Shown here piece by piece: positions 1-6,799 of a stretch of 8,262 nt of DNA. The DNA comes from Methylovulum sp. (GTDB lineage: Bacteria > Pseudomonadota > Gammaproteobacteria > Methylococcales > Methylomonadaceae), in contig JAQTNZ010000085.1 in assembly GCA_028713595.1 (NCBI GenBank), positions 1-8,262 of the forward strand, given 5' to 3'. Made by a program: the position numbers and the translations under genes. Below the pieces are notes generated by a model. It saw nothing but the letters and a program-made list of their open reading frames with translations. It made no database searches and had not been told where the DNA came from. The first letter of the stretch is position 1. Each line of letters starts with the position of its first letter.

Positions 1-223
1 ATGAAGAATGATAAGGCGTTCTTAGATGTTCATCCGTCCATTCAATCATTGTCCCTTCATTCCAGCCCTTTTCCTGCCACAGCCTGTCCATTTCTTGAGT
101 TGCTTGCTGGGCAAAATAATTTGCCAGCAAATTTTTTATATCGGCTAGTTGCTGGTTAGTGATTTCGTGGCTGAACAGCTTTAATAACTCCAGTTGCAAC
201 GGGGTTAATTTTTGAGCCTGCAT
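1..223 (-). CDS. Partial small protein, antitoxin-like (probable partner of a PIN-type toxin)
   Basis: The reading frame starts at the ATG at 223-221 and is still open at the window edge (74 full codons), so the C-terminus is missing. A good ribosome binding site, GGAG at 230-233 with a 6-nt spacer, fixes the start. The product begins MQAQKLTPLQLELLKLFSHE and contains a Q/L-rich helical stretch, then ALANYFAQQA-like and DRLWQEKGWNEGTM segments, ending near EHLRTPY. From memory this resembles small proteins of about 70-75 residues (LQ-E-LKLFS ... IK-LL--YFA--A--E-D-LW-EKGW) often encoded just before PIN-domain toxins. In that family HLRTPY lies close to the C-terminus, so little is probably missing. 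The toxin would lie beyond position 1 and cannot be seen. The gene starts 30 bp after the hom stop on the same strand, so it may share the hom transcript. The antitoxin role is inferred from family resemblance only. Confidence 0.6.
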   Translation of the reverse strand, partial: MQAQKLTPLQLELLKLFSHEITNQQLADIKNLLANYFAQQATQEMDRLWQEKGWNEGTMIEWTDEHLRTPYHSS

Positions 224-229
224 GATATT

Positions 230-233
230 CTCC
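230..233 (-). promoter_or_regulatory. Ribosome binding site of the antitoxin-like gene
   Basis: GGAG on the minus strand lies 6 nt before the ATG at 223-221. It sits in the 30-bp gap after hom, so the small protein can be translated independently of any read-through. Confidence 0.6.
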
Positions 234-253
234 AAGCCGAAAGTTAGTTTTGC

Positions 254-1564
254 TTACCCCAGCGTCTCCATCCGAATCCGGCTAACCTTACCGCTCACAG
301 TCGGCAAAGCCTCAATCCCGGCAATCGCCGCGTTCATTTCCTGCTCCAGTGTGATTTGCGTCAACATGATGATCGGCACGGCAGTTTCACCTTTCAAGGG
401 TTCTTTCTGGATCATCGCTTCAATGCTGATGTTGTGGTCGGCAAGGATTTTGGTCACATCGGCCAAGACACCGGGTTTGTCTTCAGCATTCAGGCGCAAA
501 TAATACGAGGTTTTGATGCGGTCTGCGGGCAACACCGGAATGTCCGCCAAAGCATCGGCTTGGAAAGCCAAATGCGGGACACGGTTTTCAGGGTCGGAAG
601 TCAAAGCCCGCACCACATCAATGACATCAGCCACTATGGATGAACCAGTCGGCTCGGCGCCGGCGCCGGCGCCGTAATACAACGTCGCACCCACCGCATC
701 GCCTTTCACCAGCACCGCGTTCCTCACACCGTTGACGTTGGCGATCAACCGCCGTTCGGGGATCAGGGTCGGGTGCACACGCCATTCGATGCCTTCCGGG
801 GTTTTTCTGGCGATACCCAAATGTTTGATGCGATAGCCCAGTTGCTCGGCATATTCAACATCGACACGGGTAATTTGCGTAATGCCTTCGGTATAAACCT
901 TATCAAACTGTAAGGGAATGCCAAAGGCAATAGAAGCCAAAATAGTCAACTTATGTCCGGCATCAATGCCTTCCACGTCAAAAGTAGGGTCAGCCTCGGC
1001 ATAACCTAGGGCTTGTGCCTCCGCCAAGACATCGTCAAAATCACGGCCTTTATCACGCATTTCGGTCAGGATAAAATTGCCGGTGCCATTGATGATGCCC
1101 GCCAACCATTGGATTTGGTTGCCGCTTAAACCTTCGCGGATGGCTTTGATAATCGGGATGCCGCCCGCCACCGCCGCCTCAAACGCCACGATCACGCCCT
1201 GTTCGCTGGCTTTGGCGAAAATTTCGTTGCCGTGGGTGGCGATCAGCGACTTGTTGGCGGTGACAATATGTTTGCCGTTGGCGATAGCGGTCAAGATCAT
1301 GTCCTTAACCGCCCCTGCCCCGCCGATGGTTTCAACAATAATGTCGATGTCCGGGTCATTGATAATCGCTAAAGAGTCGGTGGTCAATTGTATGTCTTGC
1401 GTGTCGCAGATACGCGGTTTGTCCAAGTCCCTCGCGGAAGCGCGGGTGATGACTATCTCGCGTCCGGCACGGCGGGCGATTTCTGCGGCATTGCGCTTTA
1501 AAATAGTGACCGTACCGCCACCGACCGTACCCAGTCCCAACACACCTACTTTTATCGGTTTCAA
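254..1564 (-). CDS. hom: Homoserine dehydrogenase with C-terminal ACT domain
   Basis: The enzyme reduces L-aspartate 4-semialdehyde to L-homoserine with NAD(P)H, at the branch point to threonine and methionine, in the cytosol. The 436-residue length is normal for the monofunctional proteobacterial form. The N-terminal Rossmann fold shows GLGTVG at residues 10-15, and TANKS with the conserved lysine is at 102-106 (K105). The family signature runs from about 183 to 205 (AQALGYAEADPTFDVEGID then AGHK), which includes the catalytic-site residues D201 and K205. GIINGTGNFI near 156-165 is also typical. The ACT domain, likely for feedback by threonine, covers about 354-430 (YYLRLNAEDKPGVLADVTKI). 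The start is a TTG, supported by GGAG 6 nt upstream and by the MKPIKVGVLGLGTVG beginning expected of the family. The gene lies 87 bp downstream of the DUF1289-like gene on the same strand. No aspartokinase or thrC gene is visible. Confidence 0.97.
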   Translation of the reverse strand: MKPIKVGVLGLGTVGGGTVTILKRNAAEIARRAGREIVITRASARDLDKPRICDTQDIQLTTDSLAIINDPDIDIIVETIGGAGAVKDMILTAIANGKHIVTANKSLIATHGNEIFAKASEQGVIVAFEAAVAGGIPIIKAIREGLSGNQIQWLAGIINGTGNFILTEMRDKGRDFDDVLAEAQALGYAEADPTFDVEGIDAGHKLTILASIAFGIPLQFDKVYTEGITQITRVDVEYAEQLGYRIKHLGIARKTPEGIEWRVHPTLIPERRLIANVNGVRNAVLVKGDAVGATLYYGAGAGAEPTGSSIVADVIDVVRALTSDPENRVPHLAFQADALADIPVLPADRIKTSYYLRLNAEDKPGVLADVTKILADHNISIEAMIQKEPLKGETAVPIIMLTQITLEQEMNAAIAGIEALPTVSGKVSRIRMETLG

Positions 1565-1570
1565 AGCAAA

Positions 1571-1574
1571 CTCC
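1571..1574 (-). promoter_or_regulatory. Ribosome binding site deciding the TTG start of hom
   Basis: GGAG on the minus strand is followed by six bases and then TTG at 1564-1562. No ATG lies in a position that would keep the conserved N-terminus, so this site supports TTG as the real initiation codon. Confidence 0.6.
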
Positions 1575-1651
1575 AGTTCAGCTAAAAGCCACCATTATAT
1601 TTCATAAGGCGCAAGGCACAAGCGCGAGTTTGTAATAAGAAGGCCAAAACC

Positions 1652-1858
1652 TTAGGATGGTTTCAATAATTTCTTGCGCACCTTTTTGCTGACCATATTG
1701 ATAAAGTCATCGCTGTTCTCATAGTCTTGGGCTTTGATAAACTCAACCATCGCCGCCACCAGTTTTTTGGTGCCGGCAATTTCTTCGTGCGAGCGTCCGC
1801 AGCCTTGGCAATGGGTACCGTCTTTCGTGCATTGGTCGGCACAGGGGGTAAATTTCAT
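1652..1858 (-). CDS. Small four-cysteine protein, DUF1289-like
   Basis: The 68-residue product starts MKFTPCADQCTKDGTHCQGC. Cysteines at 6, 10, 17 and 20 form a C-x3-C-x6-C-x2-C pattern followed by GRSHEEIA. This matches the general look of DUF1289 proteins (C-x3-C ... C-x-GCGRT-x2-EI), which are small and of unknown function; the cysteines could bind zinc or an iron-sulfur cluster. The C-terminal half (about 30-68) is predicted helical and lysine-rich, with no membrane segment. Upstream there is only a weak ribosome binding site (GAG 7 nt before the ATG) and a plausible sigma-70 promoter ending about 20 bp before the start. It precedes hom by 87 bp on the same strand and could be co-transcribed with it. 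The DUF1289 assignment rests on the cysteine spacing. Confidence 0.8.
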   Translation of the reverse strand: MKFTPCADQCTKDGTHCQGCGRSHEEIAGTKKLVAAMVEFIKAQDYENSDDFINMVSKKVRKKLLKPS

Positions 1859-1878
1859 AGCGTTTCTCAGTTCAATTT

Positions 1879-1907
1879 AGATTAGTTAGGGTCTGGCCGG
1901 ATTTCAA
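1879..1907 (-). promoter_or_regulatory. Candidate sigma-70 promoter for the DUF1289-like gene and hom
   Basis: On the minus strand, TTGAAA (1907-1902, five of six matches to the -35 consensus) is separated by exactly 17 bp from TAATCT (1884-1879, three of six matches to the -10 consensus). Transcription would start near 1872, giving a leader of about 14 nt before the ATG at 1858. The match was found by eye and the -10 box is weak. Confidence 0.35.
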
Positions 1908-1978
1908 ACACGCAATGGATGAATCCTTTAGGAACGTGCATAAAATAATCCCTGCACAACCTATCGTGAGGCGATTTC

Positions 1979-2032
1979 CTTGGAGCGCGGGCATCTTGCC
2001 CACCCTTGCGGGCAAGATGCCCGCGCTCCAAG
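1979..2032. repeat. Palindromic intergenic repeat with perfect 23-bp stem
   Basis: Arms 1979-2001 and 2010-2032 are perfect reverse complements (23 of 23), with an 8-nt loop at 2002-2009. The core reads GGAGCGCGGGCATCTTGCCC. Repeats of this kind are scattered between genes in many bacterial genomes (REP/BIME or MITE-like). They are often mis-translated as WSAGILP...GKMPALQ, which is exactly what the frames through this one give. It lies between two divergent genes, so it is not an obvious terminator for either. No transposase or RAYT-type gene is in the window. Confidence 0.85.
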
Positions 2033-2128
2033 ACCGTTTGCCTGAATTATTTCCTACCCATTCCTTAGCCGATATTTTCACACAGCGATTTTGCCACCGC
2101 AGCTATTTTGTAGGGATTACAGGGCGTT

Positions 2129-2143
2129 GGCGGGCTTCCCGCC
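2129..2143. repeat. Short hairpin upstream of the 5'-nucleotidase gene
   Basis: GGCGGG at 2129-2134 pairs with CCCGCC at 2138-2143 across a 3-nt loop, about 95 bp before the nucleotidase ATG. No U-run follows, so a terminator is unlikely. The rest of 2033-2238 shows no gene or clear promoter. Confidence 0.35.
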
Positions 2144-2238
2144 TAGCCATAAAATCCATACATTTTGTGCCGGATAGGGTTTATGTTATTGTTTGGCAAC
2201 CGCCCCCTTTTCGTCGCCACCCACGTCCCATCCCTGTT

Positions 2239-3171
2239 ATGGCCTACCCTATCGAAAACAAGTTTGTCATTGGTGTCGCTTCCAGCGCGTTATTTGATTT
2301 GACCGAGTCGCACCAGATATACCTTGATAAAGGTTACGATGAGTACCGCATCCATCAAGAAACCCATATAGACAAACCGTTCCCTACCGGGGTCGCCTTT
2401 CCGTTCATCCGCCGGTTTTTAGGCATCAACAAAGTTTTCCCCAAAGAATTGCCGGTTGAAGTGGTGCTGCTGTCGCGCAATTCACCGGAAACAGGCTTAA
2501 GGATATTCCGCTCCATCCAGCATTATGGCCTTGATATTAGCCGCGCCGCCTTTATGGCCGGACGTTCGCCCCATGAATATGTCCCCGCGTTTAACGCCTC
2601 GTCGTTCTTAAGTGCCAACAAAGCCGATGTCCAACAAGCGATTGATGCCCATTATCCCGCCGGGGTCGTGCTGCCTTCAAAGATTCATGATGACGGCCAA
2701 GATGGCGAATTGCGGGTCGCCTTTGATTTTGATGGCGTGATTGCCGATGATGAGGCCGAGGCCGTGTACAAGAAAAACCATTCCATACCCGAATTTGTCG
2801 CCCACGAAATTGCCAACCAAGCGATTCCGCATAAGCCAGGGCCGCTGGCCGAGCTGTTTAAAAACCTGTCTTTCATCCAAACATTAGAAGACGAAAAGCG
2901 CAAGCACGATGCCACCTACCAAAAGATCATCAGGATCGCCATTATAACAGCCAGAAACGCCCCCGCCCATGAGCGGGTGGTCACGACCTTAAAAAGCTGG
3001 GGGGTTTCGGCGGATGAGTCGTTTTTTTTGGGGGGTATGGATAAGGCGAGGATATTGTCGGTCTTAAAACCGCATATCTTTTTTGACGACCAATGCAGCC
3101 ATTTGCATTCTTATGCCGACAATATCCCGATGGTGCATATTCCCTACGGGATAGCCAACAAAACCAAATAA
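2239..3171 (+). CDS. 5'-nucleotidase of the cytosolic cN-I type (HAD fold)
   Basis: The product is 310 residues from the ATG at 2239. It resembles the bacterial relatives of cytosolic 5'-nucleotidase IA/IB (PF06189), which remove phosphate from nucleoside 5'-monophosphates, typically AMP. The N-terminus MAYPIENKFVIGVASSALFD is what this family starts with. HAD motif I is AFDFDGVIADDEAE with D163 and D165. Motif II is IITAR (T237), a lysine follows in GGMDKA (K269), and motif IV is IFFDD (D283, D284). The conserved segments VVLLSRNSPETGLR (77-90) and YVPAFNASSFLSAN (about 114-127) are present. The frame is open upstream to 1915, but that part is the translated palindrome and unlike the family. 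No clear ribosome binding site precedes the ATG. The gene ends 4 bp from the convergent stop of the small membrane protein gene. Exact substrate is not known from sequence. Confidence 0.88.
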   Translation: MAYPIENKFVIGVASSALFDLTESHQIYLDKGYDEYRIHQETHIDKPFPTGVAFPFIRRFLGINKVFPKELPVEVVLLSRNSPETGLRIFRSIQHYGLDISRAAFMAGRSPHEYVPAFNASSFLSANKADVQQAIDAHYPAGVVLPSKIHDDGQDGELRVAFDFDGVIADDEAEAVYKKNHSIPEFVAHEIANQAIPHKPGPLAELFKNLSFIQTLEDEKRKHDATYQKIIRIAIITARNAPAHERVVTTLKSWGVSADESFFLGGMDKARILSVLKPHIFFDDQCSHLHSYADNIPMVHIPYGIANKTK

Positions 3172-3172
3172 A

Positions 3173-3182
3173 GCTTTAAAGC
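3173..3182. other. 10-bp palindrome between two convergent genes
   Basis: GCTTTAAAGC sits exactly in the junction where the stops of two convergent genes lie 4 bp apart (stops at 3169-3171 and 3178-3176). It is too short and A+T-rich to be a convincing terminator, and it overlaps the minus-strand stop codon. Confidence 0.3.
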
Positions 3183-3382
3183 CTAAAGAAATAAGGGAGG
3201 GCGGTCAGCACCACACCTACCAGCACCAACACTATGACGCTAGGGACAAAATAGGGATAAACCATTAACGCCAAGCCACACAGCAACGGGACAACCGCGC
3301 CTTGTTTCTTGCCATAGATAAAATAACCCAGCCCCAATGAGCTAAACAGCACGCCCCAGAGCAGTTCCGCTTCGTTACCCAT
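3176..3382 (-). CDS. Small integral membrane protein of unknown function
   Basis: The 68-residue product is almost entirely hydrophobic. Candidate membrane helices are at about 5-23 (ELLWGVLFSSLGLGYFIYG), 28-45 and 47-66, with a short KK-containing loop between the first two. This small-protein type is widespread in gammaproteobacteria, sometimes labelled an amino acid transport protein, but I know of no demonstrated function and assign none. A purine-rich AGGCGG lies a few bases before the ATG at 3382. It starts 39 bp after the stop of the sigma-54 response regulator on the same strand, with no terminator-like hairpin between, so it may be the last gene of that operon. Its 3' end almost touches the convergent 5'-nucleotidase gene. 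Confidence 0.75.
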   Translation of the reverse strand: MGNEAELLWGVLFSSLGLGYFIYGKKQGAVVPLLCGLALMVYPYFVPSVIVLVLVGVVLTALPYFFRL

Positions 3383-3421
3383 TTAACACCGCCTGTATGT
3401 ATCCGGCCCTAGCCATCACTC

Positions 3422-4813
3422 TCAACTGTCCACCATTTTCAGGTTATATTTTTTCACCCGATAACGTAGGGTCTCACGGGTCGCGCCCAGCATCCTGGCG
3501 GCGGCGGTCAGGTTATTGTCCACCCTCTCCAAGACCGTTTTGATGATAAAGCGTTCCATATCATCCAAGGCCATACTGCCATCCAACGGCAAGTTCAGGC
3601 TGTCACCACTGACACTGTAAGCGGTTTTACTGGCTTGTTGCCCGGGCAATTGCAGCCACTGGCCGGGGAAAATCGGGCCATCGGCAAACAGCACGCACCG
3701 CTCGATGACATTGCGCAATTCCCTGACATTACCAGGCCAATGATACGCCTTAAGTTGCTTCCAAACATCATCGGACACCGCCCGCACTTGCTTGCCCGCC
3801 TTGGCGTTATATTCGGCGATAAACAAGGGCACTAGCTCGTCCAAATCTTCAACCGCTTCGCGCAAAGGCGGCAAAATGACCTTAAAGACGCTCAGGCGGT
3901 GATATAAATCCGCCCTGAATGTGCCTTCCTGTGCCATGTTCTCCAGATCACGGTTACTGGCAACGACAATTTGCACATCAACACTGATCTCTTTCTCACC
4001 ACCCAACCGCCGCACTTTATGGTCTTCAATGACTTTCAGCAATTTGGCCTGTAAGTCCAGCGGCATTTCGCCAATTTCATCCATAAACAACGTACCGCCA
4101 TCCGCCTGTTCCAGCAAGCCACGATGGCGGCCAGACGCGCCGGTAAACGCCCCCGGCTCATGCCCAAACAACTCCGATTCCAGCAATTCACGCGGCAAGG
4201 CCGCGCAATTGACCTCAATCATCGGCTGTTGCGCCCGTGAGCCGCCATAGTGCAAGATACGCGCCGCCAACCCCTTGCCCGTACCGCTTTCGCCGCCGAT
4301 AATCAAGGCACTGAACGGCACTTGGGTCAGTTTGCCGAGCATCTGCCGGATGCCATGCGCCTGTTGGCTCTGCCCGATATAAGCATCAGGCGAATAACGC
4401 CGATAACCTTGGCGGGTCTGGTCAATAACACGGCGTTGGATGGCCGCGCTCCGCGCCGCACTGGCGACCACCAAATCCAGCCGCTCCAGATCACAAGGCT
4501 TTTCCAAAAAATCGTAAGCGCCTAAACGTAAAGCCCGCACCGAATCCGGTACGCTACCGTAGCCGGTCAAAAACAACCATTCGGCAAAATTGGCGTGTTT
4601 TTTCATAAACTCCATAAAATCCAGGGCGTTACCATCGGGTAAATTCATATCCGACAAAATCAGCAACGGCTCCAGATTTTTTTGCATCAACAAGCCCTTG
4701 GCTTCGCCTAGGGTGCTGACCAGCACCACCTCCCAACCAGATTGGCGGTAATGGCGCGACAATTCCGAACCGAGCAATTTTTCATCTTCAATAATGAGTA
4801 ACGTTTCAATCAT
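3422..4813 (-). CDS. Sigma-54-dependent response regulator, NtrC type
   Basis: The 463-residue product activates sigma-54 RNA polymerase after phosphorylation. The receiver domain (about 3-120) has E9/D10 acidic residues, phospho-acceptor D54 in LSDMNLPDG, T82 and K104 (EKP), all canonical. The AAA+ domain (about 145-375) has Walker A GESGTGKG at 173-180, the sigma-54 loop GAFTGA at 220-225, Walker B GTLFMDEIGE near 239-248 and an arginine-finger region FRADLYHRLSV. The C-terminus ends in a Fis-type helix-turn-helix (TAAARMLGATRETLRYRVKK). The frame is open further upstream to 4867, but the ATG at 4813 is preferred: it has GGAG 6 nt upstream and gives MIETLLIIEDE as in the family. The start overlaps the kinase stop by 8 nt, which points to translational coupling. 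The regulated genes are unknown. Confidence 0.95.
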   Translation of the reverse strand: MIETLLIIEDEKLLGSELSRHYRQSGWEVVLVSTLGEAKGLLMQKNLEPLLILSDMNLPDGNALDFMEFMKKHANFAEWLFLTGYGSVPDSVRALRLGAYDFLEKPCDLERLDLVVASAARSAAIQRRVIDQTRQGYRRYSPDAYIGQSQQAHGIRQMLGKLTQVPFSALIIGGESGTGKGLAARILHYGGSRAQQPMIEVNCAALPRELLESELFGHEPGAFTGASGRHRGLLEQADGGTLFMDEIGEMPLDLQAKLLKVIEDHKVRRLGGEKEISVDVQIVVASNRDLENMAQEGTFRADLYHRLSVFKVILPPLREAVEDLDELVPLFIAEYNAKAGKQVRAVSDDVWKQLKAYHWPGNVRELRNVIERCVLFADGPIFPGQWLQLPGQQASKTAYSVSGDSLNLPLDGSMALDDMERFIIKTVLERVDNNLTAAARMLGATRETLRYRVKKYNLKMVDS

Positions 4814-6269
4814 AATGCTCTCCAGCAAAGCAGACATCGGGTAATAATACAGTAACACAAGCCCCATGCGGATGCTGGTTGCTCAATTTAACCGTACCGC
4901 CCAAATTTTTCACAAAGCGTTGCACCATCGCCAGCCCTAAGCCCGTACCGCGCACGCGGCTGGTGCGGAAGGGGCGGATACCATAATCGAGCATATCTTG
5001 CGAAAATCCAGGGCCATTATCAATCACATCAAGCCCTAAGCCGCGCCCCCTGCTACCGACATAGACATTAATACGGATAAAACCGGGTCGGGTCTCCAAG
5101 GCATCGGCGGCGTTCAGCAACAAATTCAATAACATTTGCCGCACCCCGCTCTCCGGCAAATAAACTTTTAGCTGCTCAGGGGCGTTGATTTCAAATTGGA
5201 TGGTTTCGGGTATTTGGTAACGGGTCAACGCGGTCAAATCGCGGATCAGCACCGCCATATCAAAATCGCAAGCGGTTTCGGGGGTATGCTTGCTTTGGTT
5301 AAGCATATCGGTCAGCAATACCGCCAAGCGTTTCAACTCAGAATTAATCAGATCAATGCGTTCGGTTTGTTGGCTGTCGTTAATTTCGCGGCGCAAATTA
5401 TTGAACGCCATCTGGATACCCGCCAAAGGATTGCGTATCTCATGCGCCAGCTCGGCGGCAACCTCACCGATGGCCGCCAGCCGTTCGGCACGGGCCAAAC
5501 TGTATTGTTGTTCCAACAGGGCTTGGGTAGCAAGCCTGACTTCATGCTGCAAGGATTGCGCATACAAACGCTTGGCCTCCTCCAATTCCGCCAGATGTTT
5601 GACCATGACGTTATAGCTGTTAAAGACCGGCAACAACAAAGGGTCTAAATGGGCGGTGGCGATGGGCGTAAAATTTTCTTCGGTCAAACGCTCGAGCAAT
5701 TTGCGTAAATCATTCAACGGATGCAAAATGCGTGAATGCAAAAAACTCACCGCCCCCACGACAACCAAGGTAAAAATCGCCAACGCGATATACAGCTCGC
5801 TTTGGGTGCTAAGATTGATGTCCTCCAACGATTTTTCCCGTTGCAAAGCCTCATATTCCAAGGTTTCGTCCATGATTTTCAAGGCTTGTGACAGGCGCTC
5901 GTTTTTTTCGGCCTGCCCCAGATCACCGACATCCTTCAGCATGGTTTTAAGCTCTGCCAAGTGGGTTTTGGTGGCCTCGGACAAATAACGTTTGTCCTCC
6001 ATCAACTCCTCCATATCATCCAAGGTATGGGTCAGCACCGTAGGTTGCAGCTCGCTACGGTTCTCAATCAGATAACCGATAATCGACTGGTGCAGCCCGA
6101 CGGAAATCTTTTGGATGCGGTGGGAATAATCCACATAGGACAGCACACTGTTAAAGTGTTGGAAATTGCGCAAAATCGTCCGGCCCAATATCGCTATCGC
6201 CATCAGCAACAGCCCCAAAAACAACAAGGCGCGGGTTTTCGCAGGGCGGAACAAAACGATTGCTTGCAT
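4806..6269 (-). CDS. Membrane-bound sensor histidine kinase, NtrB/AtoS-like
   Basis: The 487-residue product should phosphorylate the regulator encoded just downstream. TM1 is at about 13-33, followed by a periplasmic region (34-158) of about 125 residues that looks mostly helical, then TM2 at about 159-177. A HAMP-like linker (about 178-230) and a coiled coil (228-262) lead into the kinase core. The phospho-acceptor is H276 in AHEIRNPLAG, the N box is LLNAADAL (N386), the G1 box is DNGPG (417-421) and the G2 box is GTGLGL (441-446). No PAS domain is present. The ligand of the periplasmic region cannot be deduced. The ATG at 6269 has AGGA 7 nt upstream. The stop TGA (4808-4806) lies inside the regulator's start region, so both belong to one transcript. 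No strong promoter was seen upstream. Confidence 0.95.
   Translation of the reverse strand: MQAIVLFRPAKTRALLFLGLLLMAIAILGRTILRNFQHFNSVLSYVDYSHRIQKISVGLHQSIIGYLIENRSELQPTVLTHTLDDMEELMEDKRYLSEATKTHLAELKTMLKDVGDLGQAEKNERLSQALKIMDETLEYEALQREKSLEDINLSTQSELYIALAIFTLVVVGAVSFLHSRILHPLNDLRKLLERLTEENFTPIATAHLDPLLLPVFNSYNVMVKHLAELEEAKRLYAQSLQHEVRLATQALLEQQYSLARAERLAAIGEVAAELAHEIRNPLAGIQMAFNNLRREINDSQQTERIDLINSELKRLAVLLTDMLNQSKHTPETACDFDMAVLIRDLTALTRYQIPETIQFEINAPEQLKVYLPESGVRQMLLNLLLNAADALETRPGFIRINVYVGSRGRGLGLDVIDNGPGFSQDMLDYGIRPFRTSRVRGTGLGLAMVQRFVKNLGGTVKLSNQHPHGACVTVLLPDVCFAGEHYD
4820..4823 (-). promoter_or_regulatory. Ribosome binding site deciding the regulator start
   Basis: GGAG on the minus strand, 6 nt before the ATG at 4813, lies inside the last kinase codons. 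It supports the 463-residue form of the regulator over the longer open frame and fits coupled translation across the 8-nt overlap. Confidence 0.65.
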
Positions 6270-6276
6270 TTTATTT

Positions 6277-6280
6277 TCCT
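6277..6280 (-). promoter_or_regulatory. Ribosome binding site of the histidine kinase gene
   Basis: AGGA on the minus strand with a 7-nt A/T-rich spacer precedes the ATG at 6269-6267, which supports the assigned start of the operon's first gene. Confidence 0.55.
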
Positions 6281-6640
6281 AAGCATAGATTGACGATAAA
6301 GTTAGCCATTGTCTGCGGTAGCCACAGGCTATAAAGCCAAACCCTTATTTTTTGCCCGTGGTTGATTGCGCAAAAAACGTTCGGGCAGATGCAAAGAGGA
6401 TGCCCACAAAAGGAATTTAATGATCGTAGGCGAATCGCCGCTTATGGTGCGGCGGACATGACATAAAAGCCATGACGATGAGTTTAACAAAGAAATTCGC
6501 AGAAAGGATGGAAATTGTCAGCTCGGGCAGATTTTCTTTTCAGGCTAATACCTTACGCCGATAATGCCTATTTGCCACTGCGGGCCATTTCGGTGATAAT
6601 CCGGCATCAGCCGTGTGGGCAAAACCGCACCCTAAATATT
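6281..6640. other. Intergenic stretch without a recognisable gene
   Basis: No frame here gives a protein I recognise; the longest plausible products are about 30 residues or less. It contains a hairpin with arms CGCCGC (6436-6441) and GCGGCG (6449-6454). It also contains three short complementary blocks (TGCCCG at 6353-6358, CGGGCA at 6382-6387, TGCCC at 6401-6405), in which the middle one could pair with either neighbour. It should hold the promoter of the kinase operon on the minus strand, but I could not pick out a convincing -35/-10 or -24/-12 pair. Confidence 0.5.
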
Positions 6641-6695
6641 ACTGCCATTAAGTTAATATATTTGTATTAATAATCAGACTGTTAATAAGTACACA

Positions 6696-6799
6696 CTCGT
6701 TCCCGCACGCTGTGTGGGAATGCGGTTAGGACGCGCTGCGTCCCGTCCCACACCGCAGCGCGGGTGGCACTGCATTCCCACACAGCGTGCGGGAACGAG
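6696..6799. repeat. Long palindrome with perfect 28-bp arms and inner stem
   Basis: Arm 6696-6723 (beginning CTCGTTCCCGCACGCTGTGT) is the exact complement of 6772-6799. The 48-bp centre contains a second perfect stem, 6732-6740 with 6754-6762 (9 bp, CGCGCTGCG), around a 13-nt loop. The arm resembles the common CGTTCCC...GGGAATGC intergenic repeat found in many proteobacteria and cyanobacteria. As RNA or single-stranded DNA it should fold into a very stable two-tier hairpin. Confidence 0.9.

Noticed and set aside
652..675. GGCGCC-type repeats inside hom
   Set aside because: They encode a conserved Gly/Ala-rich segment (GAGAGAE) of the enzyme and are explained by codon use.
1077..1607. Long plus-strand open frame opposite hom
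   Set aside because: It is an antisense shadow of a well-supported conserved gene, with no ribosome binding site or domain.
1872..2081. Minus-strand open frame through the same palindrome
   Set aside because: It is the translated repeat again, overlaps the candidate promoter, and has no ribosome binding site or family resemblance.
1915..2238. N-terminal extension of the 5'-nucleotidase frame by 108 codons
   Set aside because: It translates the palindromic repeat (WSAGILPTLAGKMPALQ) and is rich in Pro/Arg with no resemblance to the family; the family-like N-terminus begins at 2239.
4814..4867. 18-residue N-terminal extension of the response regulator
   Set aside because: It lies inside the kinase gene; the ATG at 4813 has a better ribosome binding site and gives the family-typical receiver start.
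5196..5648. Plus-strand open frame of 150 codons opposite the histidine kinase
   Set aside because: It is an antisense shadow of the kinase core, composition-driven, with no recognisable features.
6574..6580. GCCACTG heptamer resembling a cobalamin riboswitch B12 box
   Set aside because: The other conserved cobalamin riboswitch segments are not present around it and no downstream B12-related gene follows.
6765..6780. TGGCAC in the palindrome as a possible sigma-54 -24 element
   Set aside because: The bases at the -12 position do not give TTGC or GC with correct spacing; the hexamer is part of the repeat.
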